DNA from: Multifurca ochricompacta
Taxonomy: Eukaryota > Basidiomycota > Agaricomycetes > Russulales > Russulaceae
DNA: 52,617 bases
Direction: 5' to 3'
Assembly (NCBI GenBank): GCA_022496185.1
Contig: WTXG01000246.1
Coordinates: forward strand, 1-52,617
The notes under the pieces are model-generated. The model did no database searches. It was not told the DNA's origin and saw only the letters and a program-made list of their open reading frames with translations. Below, in pieces: positions 33,612 to 45,200 of this stretch. Each line of letters opens with the position of its first letter. Position 1 is the first letter of the stretch. A program made the position numbers and the translations under genes.

Positions 33612-35272
33612 ATGTCCGACTCTCAGAACAACAGAAATGGTAAGCCACTAAAGTGGTTATTCAACTACCATTAATTATATCATCACACACACACACACAC
33701 TCTCTCTCTCATCCCCCTCCCCCTCATCGTCTTCGCGATGACCCATCAGCCAAACTTGATCCAACTTTGGATTTTTTCGCCGGTACCGTCGCGGGCGTCT
33801 CGGGTTTAATTGTGGGGTTCCCTTTCGATACCGGTGAGTCCTTGATTTTATTTTATTTTATTTTAGACCACACACACACTTAGTACCCACCCCACCCCCC
33901 CCTCGCGTGTGACCCCATTATCTCACTTAATAAAAAGTGAAATATAGGTTTCAGAACCCATCAAGAAGTGTCCGATACCGCTCCACTTTCCATGCGCTCA
34001 TGACAATCACGCGCGAGGAGCATCTCCGTGGACTCTTCAAGGGTATCTCATCTCCATTAGTACGTTTTTCTAGTCACGCACACCACAATGAGTTGCCTTC
34101 CTTCCCTCCCACCTCCTCTCTCTCTTTTTTTTTTGTGAGCTGAACTAACCTAGAGCTCCTTCATCCTTTCCTTACCCCCCCCCCCCCCCCCCCCCTCGGA
34201 AAATGATTTACTACCAAACCGCGCGCAACTAGGTCACCGCTCCGTTATTTAACGGGTTACTCTTCGCAACGTACCGATTCCTCTTGAAAGTTCAAGTACA
34301 GAACAAAGACGATTCTGAACCTACCTTGGGTCAAATCTTCCTCGCCGGCGCCGGTTGTGGCCTTGCTTCTACGTACGTCCCCCTTCTACAAGTTTAACTC
34401 AAAGAGAGTAGAGTCAGAAAGGAAAGAAAATAAAAAATAAATAAATTACGATTACACGATAGGCTGCTTACGACGCCGATCGAACTGATCAAAATACAGC
34501 AACAAAAGGAACAACAACATCTCCATCTCCCCGCCGCTTATCGTAATCGTGACCAAGCGTTGCGTACGCTCCCCGCGCGTACCGTAGCATTACACATCTT
34601 CCGTGTAGGTGGTATTTCTGGTCTTTATCGTGGTCTCTCTGCGACGATACTACGTGACGTGGGTGGATTCGGGATGTACTTTGCCGGGGTACGTTAACGT
34701 TCCTTTCCCCCCCCCCCCCCCCCCCCCCATTCTAATTAAATTCTCTTTTTTTTTGTTTTTTTTTTTTTTTTTTGACGCGTCCGCGTTAGTATGAAGGCAC
34801 CTTACGCTTCTTTACTCCCTCACCAACACAACACGCTCAACACGCTTATCATGATCGTCAACAACATCACCCACCACCATCACCACCACTAGACCCGATC
34901 ACCCGTCCCCTTCCATGGTTGCCTCTTCTCCTCGCTGGTGGAGCAGCCGGTATATTGGGTTGGATAATAACATTCCCATTCGACGTAATAAAAACTCGAA
35001 TGCAAGCTCAAGATTTTAACCTCCTCCCTTCCTCCTCTTCCTCTTCCTTGATACCATTACAAAACATGAAAATGACTAGGTCTCGTAAAAGTACATGGCA
35101 TACCACACGAGAAATGTATATAACGGCAACCACCACAAGCACGGGTACAACAAGTATGGGTGCGGGTGTTAGAGTATTTTGGAGAGGATTGATGCCAACC
35201 ATCGTGCGTGCCATTCCCGTCAACATGGCCGTCTTTGGAACGTTCGAAGCTGTCGTTTGGGCATTTTCTTGA
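33612..35272 (+). CDS. Mitochondrial carrier family (SLC25) protein
   Basis: Starts at 33612 with a short exon (MSDSQNNRN). Three carrier repeats follow, each with the Px[D/E]xx[K/R] signature: PFDTVKYRFQ (split by intron 2), PIELIKIQQQKEQQ and PFDVIKTRMQAQD. Other conserved parts are FFAGTVAGVSGLIVG, GLFKGISSPL, GLYRGLSATILRDVGGFGMY, GGAAGILGWIITFPFD and VFWRGLMPTIVRAIPVNMA. Ends at 35272. Two introns contain C tracts of 21 and 22 bases (34175-34195, 34707-34728). A His/Pro-rich insertion (HHPPPSPPLDPITRP) sits between repeats 2 and 3, and a Ser/Thr-rich loop lies in repeat 3. The inner mitochondrial membrane is the expected site. The closest relatives I recall are amino acid/carnitine-type carriers, but the substrate is not determinable here. 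Confidence 0.88.
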
Positions 35273-35365
35273 ACCGTAACCGCGCCCCGCACCCCCCCCC
35301 CCTCCCCCAATAATAATAATAATAATAATAATAAACAAATAAAAATGTATTGAAAATTTGAGAAA

Positions 35366-35389
35366 TGTGTGTGTGTGTGTGTGTGTGTG
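35366..35389. repeat. (GT)n microsatellite
   Basis: About 12 GT units. A (CA)n tract of similar length lies at 35551-35574, so the two could pair. Confidence 0.85.
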
Positions 35390-35543
35390 GACCTCACTCT
35401 TATCTTTCTCTCCCTCCCTTCATCCGTGCGCTTTCCTCCCATATGATATATATTAAAAAAGGTGGTGGATTTCGAACGGTGATTTCGAAGACAAGCAACA
35501 TATCATTTGGGGAACATGGCGTGTCTGTGTGTGTAGTCGTGCA

Positions 35544-35550
<7 letters not shown>

Positions 35551-35574
<24 letters not shown>
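35551..35574. repeat. (CA)n microsatellite
   Basis: About 12 AC/CA units, the reverse-complement partner of the GT tract 160 bases upstream. Confidence 0.85.
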
Positions 35575-36140
35575 GACACGTGTACGTGTAGTAAGTAGAG
35601 TAGTTAGTATATGTATTATTGGGTGGTGCGTAATTGTTTATCAATAAGGATGGCGAGGCGGGGAATGAACGTACAACAAACATGACTTGGCTTGGAATTT
35701 GCCATAATACAATACAACATCATGTTCTGTTATGAATGGAGGGGATAGGTGGTAGCTGATGTTGGACGGTGAGAGCGAGGGTGAGGGTGAGGGTGAGGTG
35801 AGGTGGAGAGAGAGGAGAAGATTGTTGTTGTATATTAAAAGGAATTGGGGTATGGTGATGAAGAGGGTAATTAAAAGGTGTGGTGTGGTGTGTATGGTGA
35901 TTATAAACGTAAAAAATGAACGAAGACGAGTTTGTAACTACCACCACCACCACCACCACCGACTGCCCATCACCTTTATTCCTCGCGATAGAAGAAATGA
36001 GATGAGTAGATCCAATGTGAATGAGAGTTTTGCGAGGGAAGCTATGATTTACAACAGGGGAGGGGGCAAAAAAAAAAAAAAAGAATCAGAGGGATTAAAT
36101 GAACGCAAGGGGTTAGGGTCAAGTGCTAGACGGAGGGGGG

Positions 36141-38525
36141 TCAGGATTCGTCCATTCGAACGTCCGTGATCGGAATCTGAGTGGGGCTAGTGGGTCCGAA
36201 TCCGAGTGTACGAATGATAACATCACCCTCTTCAGTCTGAGCGCGTGCATACAAAGTATCACGAGCCTCTTCGCCTGTGGTGAGGTTTGCAAGGGAAATA
36301 AGAGCTTCTCTGAACTGAGAGAGAGAGGTGGTGCGTGTGAAAAGTAAGAGAGAGAGAAAGAGATGGAGGGGGGAAAGGGCTCACCAAAGGTTGCATATCC
36401 AACAAGGATGTTTCAAAATCAGTTGAAGTGGACCCCTTCGCATGTTCAAAGAACGATATGGCTGCGATGGTCGACGAGCGAGTGATGAGAACAACAAACA
36501 GCCACCCATGCGAAACCAAAGAATCGAGGAAAAAGAAAAAGAAAAAAAAACACTCACCCATCGCCAATCCCGCTCGAGCATCCTCCGCTTCCTTGCTCTG
36601 CAAGGTCGACTGCAGCACATCGCCACCACCACAAGCAAGCGCATCTCGGAGCTCGTCCGCACGAGCATTGCCAATCACAAGCCAGCACCGTCCACGGGCA
36701 ACGGTGACGCGGGTTCTCCACGCGTTAACATCGGCTTCCATGTGCATCTGATGAAAAATCGCGTCGGCCCAAGTCGCCCACTTTTTACGCGCCTCAGAAT
36801 CGTCAAGACGCTCTGCCACGGCGAGCACCTCAGACGCCAAGGTGAAAAGCTCTTGGAGACGTGAGAATCCTCGCTTGGAGACGAGTAGCGATGCACGATT
36901 TGTCTCGGTCCAATGAACGACATGGGGCATGTGAAAGATGCCGCGAGCGAACTGGTCAGCGGCGAGGGTGAGGAGTTCCAATGGAGATGCGTGGGCGTGT
37001 GAGATGGTTAGGTTACAGAGGGCAGCGATGGCAGCCAAGGGTGATCTGGGTGCATGACGGCCAAGTTGTGATGAGCGAGGGATGGTGGGAGAAGGAGGGG
37101 GTGAAGGCAAGTGAGAGGAGAAGGAAGACGATGAAGGTGATGAGGATGATGAGTTGGTGGCTTGGTAGGCGAGGGAGACGAGGGAGCGACCGGAGATGAT
37201 GGCTACTTGCCAGTCAAGGGTGGAATGGTTGGGGGACGTTGTTCGATGACAAATGAGATTATCGCCGGCATCGAAGACGTCCAAAGCGGCACTCCAATAA
37301 TGCGATGGGTTTGTAGGTTCGCGGGAAATCGCGAGAGAGTGATTTTGAGCGATAAGATTACCAAATAGGAATAATGCGATGCCAAGTACGGCATGAAAGG
37401 TAGTGCAAGATGAATCATAACTAGTGGGTCAAGTCAAGTCAAGTCAAAGTAGATGGATGACCAACGACCCAAACGCACCGATGATCGATCGTTTTCCTTC
37501 TACTTTGGGAAGAAGATGTTGATGATGATGATGATGATGATGATGACGACAAAGATGATGACGACGACGACGATGATGATGATGATTCTCTTCTTCTCAA
37601 AGGTTGATGAGAGGAAGAGGAAGAGGAAGAGGATAAGGATGAGGAGGAAGAGGATAATGATAAGAAGAAACGGGAAGGATCAGGGAAACGATCAATCCAG
37701 TGATCACACTCATGTATCACAGCCCGTAAGAGCGAAATTGAACCTAACAAGTCATCATCTGTTCGGAATGAATGAATGGATAAATTAGTGAATAGTGAAA
37801 TCAGTGACGACAACATACGATCGTACAACTCAAACGCCTCCCTCAATGTCTCTTCCACTTGCTCCCAATCTTCGTATTCGTATGTCTCCTTACTCAATGG
37901 TGACATCTCCGCGATGGACGTCGTCATCATGTTCGAGATCAATCTCCGTCCCCTCGTCGTCCTCTTGTCCACGTCCACGTCCACGTCCACATCCGCGTCC
38001 ACGTCCGACCACCCCAATGATAGTGGCGAAGGTGGCAAGGGCGTCGTTATCGCCATCGTCGTCTTCACTTCCACATCCACCGTCCCAGTCGTAGTAGTAG
38101 TAGTAGCACCAGTGGTAGCACCAACAGCGGTGGCGGCGGCGGCGGCCTCCACATAAACGGTCCAAAGTTTGACGTTGTGACTGCTCCCCGAATCACGACG
38201 TTGTCGTTTCGAGTTGTTCGAATCTTGACTCATATCGTCCGCGTCTTCATCATCTCCATCTCCGCCACATTCCTCATTCTCATCCTCGTTCTCATCCCAA
38301 TCCTCCTCGCACTCCTCCTCACCCTCATCCTCCTCCTCCTCTCCCTCTTCTCCCCGCTTGTGTTCAGTATCAGAACTCAAGTTGACACCGATGGTGGCGG
38401 CGGTGGCGGCGGTGGTGGTGGTACCCACACCCATTACTAATGGCAGCCCTTGTCGTCGTCGTCGTTGTTCTTTATGACGACGACCAAGAGGTGTATGAGG
38501 GTGATAAGTCTGGCGCTGTTGTTGT

Positions 38526-38564
<39 letters not shown>

Positions 38565-38749
38565 TGTTGGTGGTGGGAGATATGACCGGAAGCGGTGCCC
38601 GAGTCTAGACGCCGACGTGCCTTCCATAATCCGCGAGGTCGCTTGAGGCCACGACGTTGTAACCGTGGCCAAGTTCCCGCTCCGGTTCCCGTAGTAGGCG
38701 ATGGAGGGGCCAAAGTCGCCAACATACTTGTTGATGAGTTCATCATCAT
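36141..38749 (-). CDS. ETT1: ETT1/Nro1 family protein (enhancer of translation termination)
   Basis: Starts at 38749. The N-terminus has the basic GLKRPRGLWKARR block, equivalent to the KRPLGL start of Ett1. A CAG-coded Gln tract (about 38507-38572), acidic runs and DVDVDVDVDVD follow. The conserved core begins YEDWEQVEETLREAFELYD, joined over an intron to LLGSISLLRAVIHECDHW. Then comes a Ser tract, TTFHAVLGIALFLFGNLIA, and a long exon with LDVFDAGDNLICHR, ITISHAHASPLELLTLAADQ-type helices and WATWADAIFHQMHMEADVN. The end is LANLTTGEEARDTLYARAQT...ITDVRMDES with a stop at 36141. The TPR-like helical layout fits. In budding yeast Ett1 is nuclear and affects stop-codon readthrough; fission yeast Nro1 regulates Ofd1 in oxygen sensing. 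The low-complexity insertions make this copy unusually long. Confidence 0.82.
38505..38575. repeat. CAG/CTG trinucleotide repeat coding poly-Gln
   Basis: GCTGCTGCTG... on the plus strand, read as CAG/CAA on the coding strand. It encodes a glutamine tract broken by two Arg in the ETT1-type protein. Confidence 0.85.
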
Positions 38750-39815
38750 TAAGGGAAAAAAAGAAAAACGGAGGGTGTTGAGTGTTGGATATTGAGAAAG
38801 TGTTTTTTGTGTGTATGGGGAACGAAGAAAAAGAGATAAAGCGAGAGAGAGAAAGAGAGAGAGAGAAAGGGAATGTGGGGGAGAGGAAGGGGGAGAAACG
38901 TATGGGTGTGTGTGGGGGATATGGTATGGGTATGGTATGGGGTATGGTATGGTATGGTATTGGGTATGAGTATGAGTATGGGGATGTGCGATGATGCAGA
39001 CCGATTACATCGAGGGTGTGGAAACCTTAAGTATCAAGTATTATATTGTGATTGTGTATTGTGTTAGTTGTTTATTACACAGACAGAAAAAATATTGATC
39101 CATGATCATCGAGGCGAGTTCGGCGTTGTGTGCCTCACATACATACACACACATACACACATATATATATACACACTTTTGCTTTTACTTTTGCTTTTGT
39201 GAGAAATCCCATTCACTTTCTTCTCTGATGGGGGGTTTTTGGTTTGGTATTGTCGGTAGAGACTTATCCTTCAAGTTCATGTGTGTGTTCGTTTGTGTCG
39301 TCGTCGTTTATGGGTTTGGTTCGAGACTCCGATCGGATATAGTAATGGTCCCTCTTTGCCATTGCTGCTTACTTTTGATAGGGTCGAGGGTCGAGGCCTC
39401 GCCCCCGGAGCTAGCCAGGGTCAATCAGTCAGTCAATGTCATGTCATTCCTCCTCATGTGACCCACCTAAATTCAGCCAAGAAGCTTTCCATTTCTTTCC
39501 CACACGGGCCGGTGTCGGCGTATCTCTCTCCCTCTCTCCCTCTCTCTCTGTCTCTCTCTCTAGAACGAACCAAAAAAAAAAAGAAAAAGTCAAAATATTT
39601 TCGACCAAGCTAACAAGGGAAGAAAGTAGAATGAAAAGGGGGGGGAGGAGGGGGGGGGGGGGAAAGGCAGTACAGCAGCAAAAATATAGTTTTTTCTTAA
39701 TGGATATTTGTATATGTAGTGGGCTGGCCGGAATCCAGAGCCCAGAGCCCAAGAGCCCAGCAACACAACAAATAATAACCAAAACACACATCCCACCCCC
39801 ACCCCTCAACCAAAC
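38750..39815. other. Intergenic, ETT1 promoter and DPP 3' flank
   Basis: Contains GA repeats (38842-38868), GGTATG tandem repeats (38919-38962), CACAT/ATAT repeats (39137-39175), a CT tract (39521-39561) and a G tract (39639-39662). No gene seen. Confidence 0.5.
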
Positions 39816-42800
39816 TCACCAACCCCGCCGTCGTCCACCTTTTCCCCACTTTTCTAACAAAAAGCCTGTAAGGTACTCGTATAACTCCCGATTGGCTCCC
39901 CGAGTTCGAATGCTATGATCGCTACAAAGTGTGTGTGTTTGTGTGTGAGACTCCAAAAAACAAAAAGGGAGAGAGGGGAGGGGGGAGGGGGGAGGGGGGG
40001 GAGGTTGCGCAACAAGCCATTACTTTCTGCTTGCTTGATGCCCCTCCCCCCCCCCCCCCTTTCTCTCATGAACCTCGGTAGACAGAGAGGCAGACGTACC
40101 TATCAGTGAACATCCTAAACCGGTAGTTCCGTATGTGCGCCTTGTTGAACATATCCACCAAATGCGCCGAATTCGAAAAGTGTACATTATCGTCTCCGCT
40201 TCCATGAGCGAGTAAATAGTCCACCTTGTCGAATGCCGTCACGTTCGATACTGAAGCATTGATATATCCCCAGGATTCAGCACAGGTAAATTCATGTAAC
40301 GTTCAGTGTAGATCGAATCTTCAAAAAACAAAAAAAAAAAGGTAAGTTCAATTTTTATTTTTTTTCAAATCACCACCGCCCATCTACCATCAGCTTTGGT
40401 GCGAAGGGTAAATGAGAACCTAAACCTAACTGTCTTTGACTTACCATACAAGCGCCAACTCGTGACAGGCTAGATCAGTAAGGGTCCATTGCACCACATG
40501 CAATCCATCCATCCACCCATCATCCCAATTAGTTATGAATGACGGCAATCGGAGAAAAAAGGGGAGGGGGGAGGGGAACACGTACGGCGACGGCCATTGC
40601 CAAAGAATGAATGCCCGCATCGGCTTCGACCACTTTTGAACTCATGAAACCTCCATAAGACTGTGCGTAAAAAGACCACCCCTCCGCATCAATCTCTATC
40701 GCATAAAAATAGAAGAGAGGGGGGGGGGGGAAATGGGAGGGGCGGAAGTGGACATGCAGGTCCGAGTAGCGGAGTTATCTAAAAAAAAAAAAAAACGTAA
40801 CGTACCCATCCCCAAATCCCAATTCGCTTCGGGTCAACGTAATCCTTCGAGGCCCACAACCTGCCACGAAAAAGAGCCTTGTTCAATTCAAAGAAAATGA
40901 TTAAGGACGAGGGCGGGTGTAGGGGGAAAGGGGAGGGGGGAGAGAGAGGGGAAAAATATAAAGAAAAAAAAAAAAAAGAAATATTTTAATAGAAAAAGGA
41001 CAGGCTCACCGTGCTGCATTTACTTGGTCTCGTACTTCCCAAAAGCCAAGGTTACCTTTAACCGGGTTGCGCAGGGCGCGACCTTTGTAACCCGTACCAC
41101 GACCGTCGACTATCACGATGACGTATTGCAAGCCGCACGCGAGATATGCGTGCCAATCGAGGTCGAAGGAAGCGCTCACGAGTTGAGAGCCTGGACCGCC
41201 GTACCTTTAATTATATATTATTTATGTAAGTATTGAGTGAGCAATCGTCACCAACGGCTTTTTTTAAGACGACGGAGGGGGGAAGGGGGGGAAGGAGTGG
41301 GAGAAAAAAAAGAAAAAAGAGAGAGAGAGAGAATTGGGAAAAGATCATCAAAGCTTACACACGGAAGAGCACTGGGTATTTCGTCCGTCCGGAATCGTCC
41401 ATATGTGGCGGACGTAATTCGACCGCGTTCAACTCTGCGTAAAATAATAATAATAATAATAATTCGCCACGCCGGGGGGGAGGGGTTCGTTAATTTGGTT
41501 GAAACAGTTGGGCAGAACCAGAAAAAAAAGGGGTGTGTGCAAGTGGTGAGTCAACATTGTATTGGCCGACAAGTTCCCGCTGGGGGGAGGGGGGGACACT
41601 TCTTACCGTAACCATCACTGTCTATTGTCGTATGCTGAATGATTGGGGTCTCGAACCTGCTCCAGGTGGCATTCAGTCTTGAGTTATTGTTCAACACAAG
41701 GTCAAAGCCTGAGAGACAGAGCCCATTCCGTTTCAGCTCAGTTTGTAAATACCAAACCTCTTTCCCCTTTCCTTACCTGGATCGTTGGTTTTGACAAGGC
41801 GCTGCCATGGTACGTTCGGTCCGTCATAACTTAACAGATAGAAACCAGCTTCTGGAGAAAAGGCGGCAGAATATCGTCCCAAGGACGAGGCATCAGTCAG
41901 CGGGGTTAGCTGCGGAATCGGTGCAAGATCGGTGAATTTGCGAGAACTATCGAGGGGGAGAGGGACGAAGAAGACGTTCCGACCGACAGAGGACGGATTG
42001 GCGGCTTGAAAGTACCTGTAAAGTGTAGCGTATAGGCAATCACCACGCTTTCGTCAGAACTCACGGCTATTTTTCGGGAAAAGAAAAGAAAAAGGGTTTG
42101 AAAATCAAAACGGTCAGAAATAAACGCACACTACCCCTTTCTCAAGGTCAACGGCCTGAATACCCCCGGTAACCTCCCATGACCCTGTCGTCAGGAATCG
42201 AGGGACCTTTGCACTCGCGGGGCTAAACAATGCGATGTGGTTATAACCATTCTTGTCCGGTACAATGTCCAAATAAGACGGGAGGCCACTCGCGGAAAAA
42301 CTTTCCGGAAGGGGATAGACCGTGTGCTCAGTTTCGATCCAGCCCTCATCCGCCTCCTCCCCGTCCTGACCAAGTGTGCGCACGATGCGCCCCGTGCGGG
42401 AATTAAGAAGCGAAGTATTCGCAACATCAAACAGGATAGCGGCGCCCGCGTCCGCGTTTCGGTTCACTTCCTTTAGGAGGAGTGTGTCGTCTCCGAGCCA
42501 GACAACGTCCATAATTATACTGTCGTTGAGTGGCTTTCGACCGTTCCATTCCAATTCGAGCGTCACATCGGCAGGATCGGGTTCGCTACCGAGAGCACTC
42601 TCGGAAAGGAATCGGTCCAGGTCGAACACGTGTACGGAAACGAGCGGGTTGGGATACCCTGGTTTCGGATAGCGCATCGTGAGCTGCGTGGTGTAGGGTA
42701 CGACGGTATTTGAGTCATCTGTCGGGTTATAGATCGGGAAGGTATACTCCTCGACCAGAGTTTCGTCAAAGACAAGAAAGGCTACTTTCGACGAGTCGGG

Positions 42801-44055
42801 TGACCACCAGAGCGCATAATCAGAAGAAAAGACTTCTTCTTCGTATACCCAGTCAGGAACGCCATGGAAGAGGGTGGCGTTTCCGGAGTTGGTAACCTGG
42901 ATATGAGAAGCCCAAGGTCTATCCGGGGGAGCGTAAGAAGGCAATATACGGAGCGGGCAATTAATCTGACGCTCACGAAGGAGACGGGACCACGTAGAGA
43001 TCATTGTTCATGACATAGGCGATTTTCTCGCCCGTCGGGGACCATGTCGCATATGCAATAGTTGGAGGGTTAGAAGGAGGAACTAGTGGGTATGTCTCCT
43101 TTGTTTCCAGATTGAAAATCCAGTAATTTCCGAAGCTTGACCAACGCCATTGCTGGGTAGCCTCACAGTGAATGCGAGGTCTACAATGCGGATTAGATGA
43201 GGCTGACCTTGAGGTGGTCGGCCTTAATTAGCATGTATTTCATGTCAGGGGACAGCTTCCAACTGGACCAAACCAGCCGATTTCCTTGCTCCTACAATGT
43301 GTAGTTGGTTAAGGGCTACATGCGCGAAGCCATTAAACAGGCTCGCTCACATCTTTGAGATCGGAAATTTGAACAAGGTTTGTGGTGGTGTTAGAATTGA
43401 GGTCAACAAGCTTGATGAAACCTTCTCCGAAGACCGAAAATACACCATCTCCGGCTGTTAGGAATCCATCAGCTCCACAGTCACAAGGGTAATCATAACA
43501 GTCCTAAGCACACCCACACCCACACACACACACACATACCTTCTGGAACCCACGAGAGTGAGGTTCGGTCGACGGTGAATGTACCGTTGAAGATGTGATC
43601 CATAGTGATGCGCTCATTCCCGGGTAAGGCGCGTTTTATGTCCTTGTAGGACAGAGCAGCAAAGAGACCTATCACACCGGAAAATGTCACAAGAGCAGCG
43701 AGAGTGAGGAGGAGACCGCGGACGGATGGGAACTCCTGCGTCCAAGTGCCGTTATGTCCGAGGCTCACGCGACCGGCTCGTGGCTACGCACCTTCCGTCC
43801 ACCAACGTAAAGACCGTTATCAGCAAACAGGTGACCGTGTTCGGCGCTGTTGAGCGGACTGGTACCATCCTTCTCTGTCGCCTTGTCCTCATCTTCGTCA
43901 TCTGAACTTGGAACATCAAACGGACCCTCTCCATAGTAGATTGTTGGTCGTGTGAGTAAACCAGTGTGGGGTGTATCATTATATTCTACTTCCCCATCTT
44001 CTTCCAACTGGTCATCTTCGTCCGCCTGAAATAGTGGATCATACTGTAGGGGCAT
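39816..44055 (-). CDS. Dipeptidyl aminopeptidase, type II membrane protein (STE13/DAP2, DPP IV family)
   Basis: Starts at 44055, the first ATG of the frame. An acidic cytoplasmic tail (MPLQYDPLFQADEDDQLEED) is followed by one membrane segment (LLLTLAALVTFSGVIGLFAA). Then comes the DPP IV beta-propeller, with MDHIFNGTFTVDRTSLSWVP, WSPTGEKIAYVMNNDLYV, GVPDWVYEEEVFSSDYALWW and SPDSSKVAFLVFDETLVEEY. The C-terminal alpha/beta hydrolase reads YPVLFRVYGGPGSQ, DGRGTGYKGRALRNPV, RIGIWGW|SYGGFMSSKVV (nucleophile Ser, intron between W and S), HGSGDDNVHFSNS (Asp) and SDHSIRTRGANRELYEYL (His). All triad residues are present. Ends at 39816. About 880 residues, the family norm. In yeast such enzymes remove X-Pro/X-Ala dipeptides in the Golgi or vacuole. 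Which compartment applies here is not shown. Confidence 0.92.
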
Positions 44056-44371
44056 CTGTTGTAACGAATAACGAATGCCAATACGATGTTGCAAAGTCGT
44101 TTGACGTCGTTCGACGTTCGAAGAATACCAGTTTGCTACAACCAACACACCCAATAACCGTACCGTGACGAGATGTGACGTGACGTGACATACATTATGT
44201 TATGTTACGTGACATGAGTTAAATGTCAAGTCAAGGAAGGTCAAGGTTCATTCATTTTATTCAAGTAGGATCAAGGTCAAGTCAAGGTCATCAAGGGAAG
44301 GTCCCAGTGAGCCAGTGAGCTCAAGTGCCGCTGCTGTTCGCCGTAATATTGAGATTTCAATACGTACCACC
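44056..44371. promoter_or_regulatory. Shared divergent promoter, DPP / SYS1
   Basis: 316 bases separate the two start codons. Contains TGACGTGACGTGACA at 44176-44190 (two overlapping TGACGT, CRE/ATF-type sites), a further ACGTGACATGAG at 44207-44218, and TCAAGGTCAAG repeats at 44227-44295. SYS1 starts in a strong context (ACCACCATGG). Confidence 0.45.
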
Positions 44372-45200
44372 ATGGCACCTTTCAAAGCAACATCATGGGA
44401 TCCGGTCATGATTATATCCCAAGAACGTTTGCCTACCCCGCTCAACCTTCCGAACCTTTACCCTAACCTTTTTTTTTTCAGATCATGGCCCTACAATCCC
44501 TCCACTATCTCACCCTTGCCCTACTTGTTCCCCCTCTTCTCTCTATCTTTGCGGAGCCAGGTTCCCTGGAGTATGAGGGTGGGGCTTTTAATGTTGGTAC
44601 GTCAAAACCCTCCCGCCTTGATGGACTCGCTTACGCGAATCCGATGATCGATACGTAGGCATGCTGATGGACTGGCGCGAGATGGCCGGAAGACCAACCT
44701 TCCGAAGATTACACGGTGAAGAACGCTGGTCATCTTTTACTGGCGCGTGGAGCGGCGGCCGGAAAGTCGCCGAAGGCCCCCGGTACATGGGTCCGGACGG
44801 TCGCGGTGATTATTTACGAGGCTGGATCCTCGCCGCCTGTTGGGTCCTCGCATCAGTAGCTGAGTGGGTTTTCCTCCGCCCTTGCCCCGTTTGATCGTTG
44901 TTGACCTATCAGAACGTCTCTTGAAGTGTCTATTATCTATACCACCTAGTCCGACGGCCACGGCTCATCCTAGACTTTACTTTGACGTTGCTCTTCAACC
45001 ATCTCGTCCTTACGACTTACTATTCCGCTGTTCTTCCAACCTCACTCTTCTTCTGGGCTATCGTTCTTGGTAGCACCATCTTGACTTTGCTCCTTGCTGA
45101 GCAAATGTGTGTAAAAAGAGAGATGACCGAAGGCCTCGTGATTGCAACAAGCAATTTGGATGCTGGCGACCTCGAGATGGGCGCGCTGCGAAGGGACTAG
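44372..45200 (+). CDS. SYS1: SYS1 family Golgi membrane protein
   Basis: The first exon reads MAPFKATSWDPVMIISQ and continues in exon 2 with IMALQSLHYLTLALLVPPLL, matching the WDPLLILSQIVLMQ region of human SYS1 as I recall it. Exon 3 starts GMLMDWREMAG. The next junction gives DVYYLYHLVRRPRLILDFTL and then LFFWAIVLGSTILTLLLAEQ, with a hydrophilic tail ending at 45200. Four hydrophobic segments, as expected. Sys1 is an integral trans-Golgi protein that recruits the Arl3/ARFRP1 GTPase. Intron 1 is abnormal: the acceptor is clear (TTTTCAG before ATCATG), but no GT stands where the frame requires the donor after CAA. An insert of about 20 Pro/Gly/Arg-rich residues makes the loop after segment 1 longer than in animals. 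Confidence 0.85.

Larger units (their letters stand above)
35273..36140. other. Convergent intergenic region with microsatellites
   Basis: Between the 3' ends of the carrier and the ETT1-type gene. Holds an AAT repeat (35309-35332), (GT)n 35366-35389, (CA)n 35551-35574, GGTGAG repeats (35775-35800) and an ACC repeat (35939-35960). The long open frames here are products of these repeats. Confidence 0.6.

Noticed and set aside
34919..36169. Long minus- and plus-strand frames around the carrier 3' end
   Set aside because: They come from GT/CA/ACC microsatellites; the carrier exon explains the real coding signal.
36259..37284. A single 341-codon frame read as one protein
   Set aside because: It runs through an intron (the poly-Phe segment near 36540) and starts inside an exon; it is part of the ETT1-type gene.
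37776..38646. Several plus-strand open frames antisense to the ETT1-type gene
   Set aside because: They are mirror translations of its trinucleotide repeats and contain only low-complexity peptide.
44315..44371. Upstream in-frame extension of SYS1
   Set aside because: It begins with GTG, not ATG; the ATG at 44372 has a strong start context and matches the family N-terminus.
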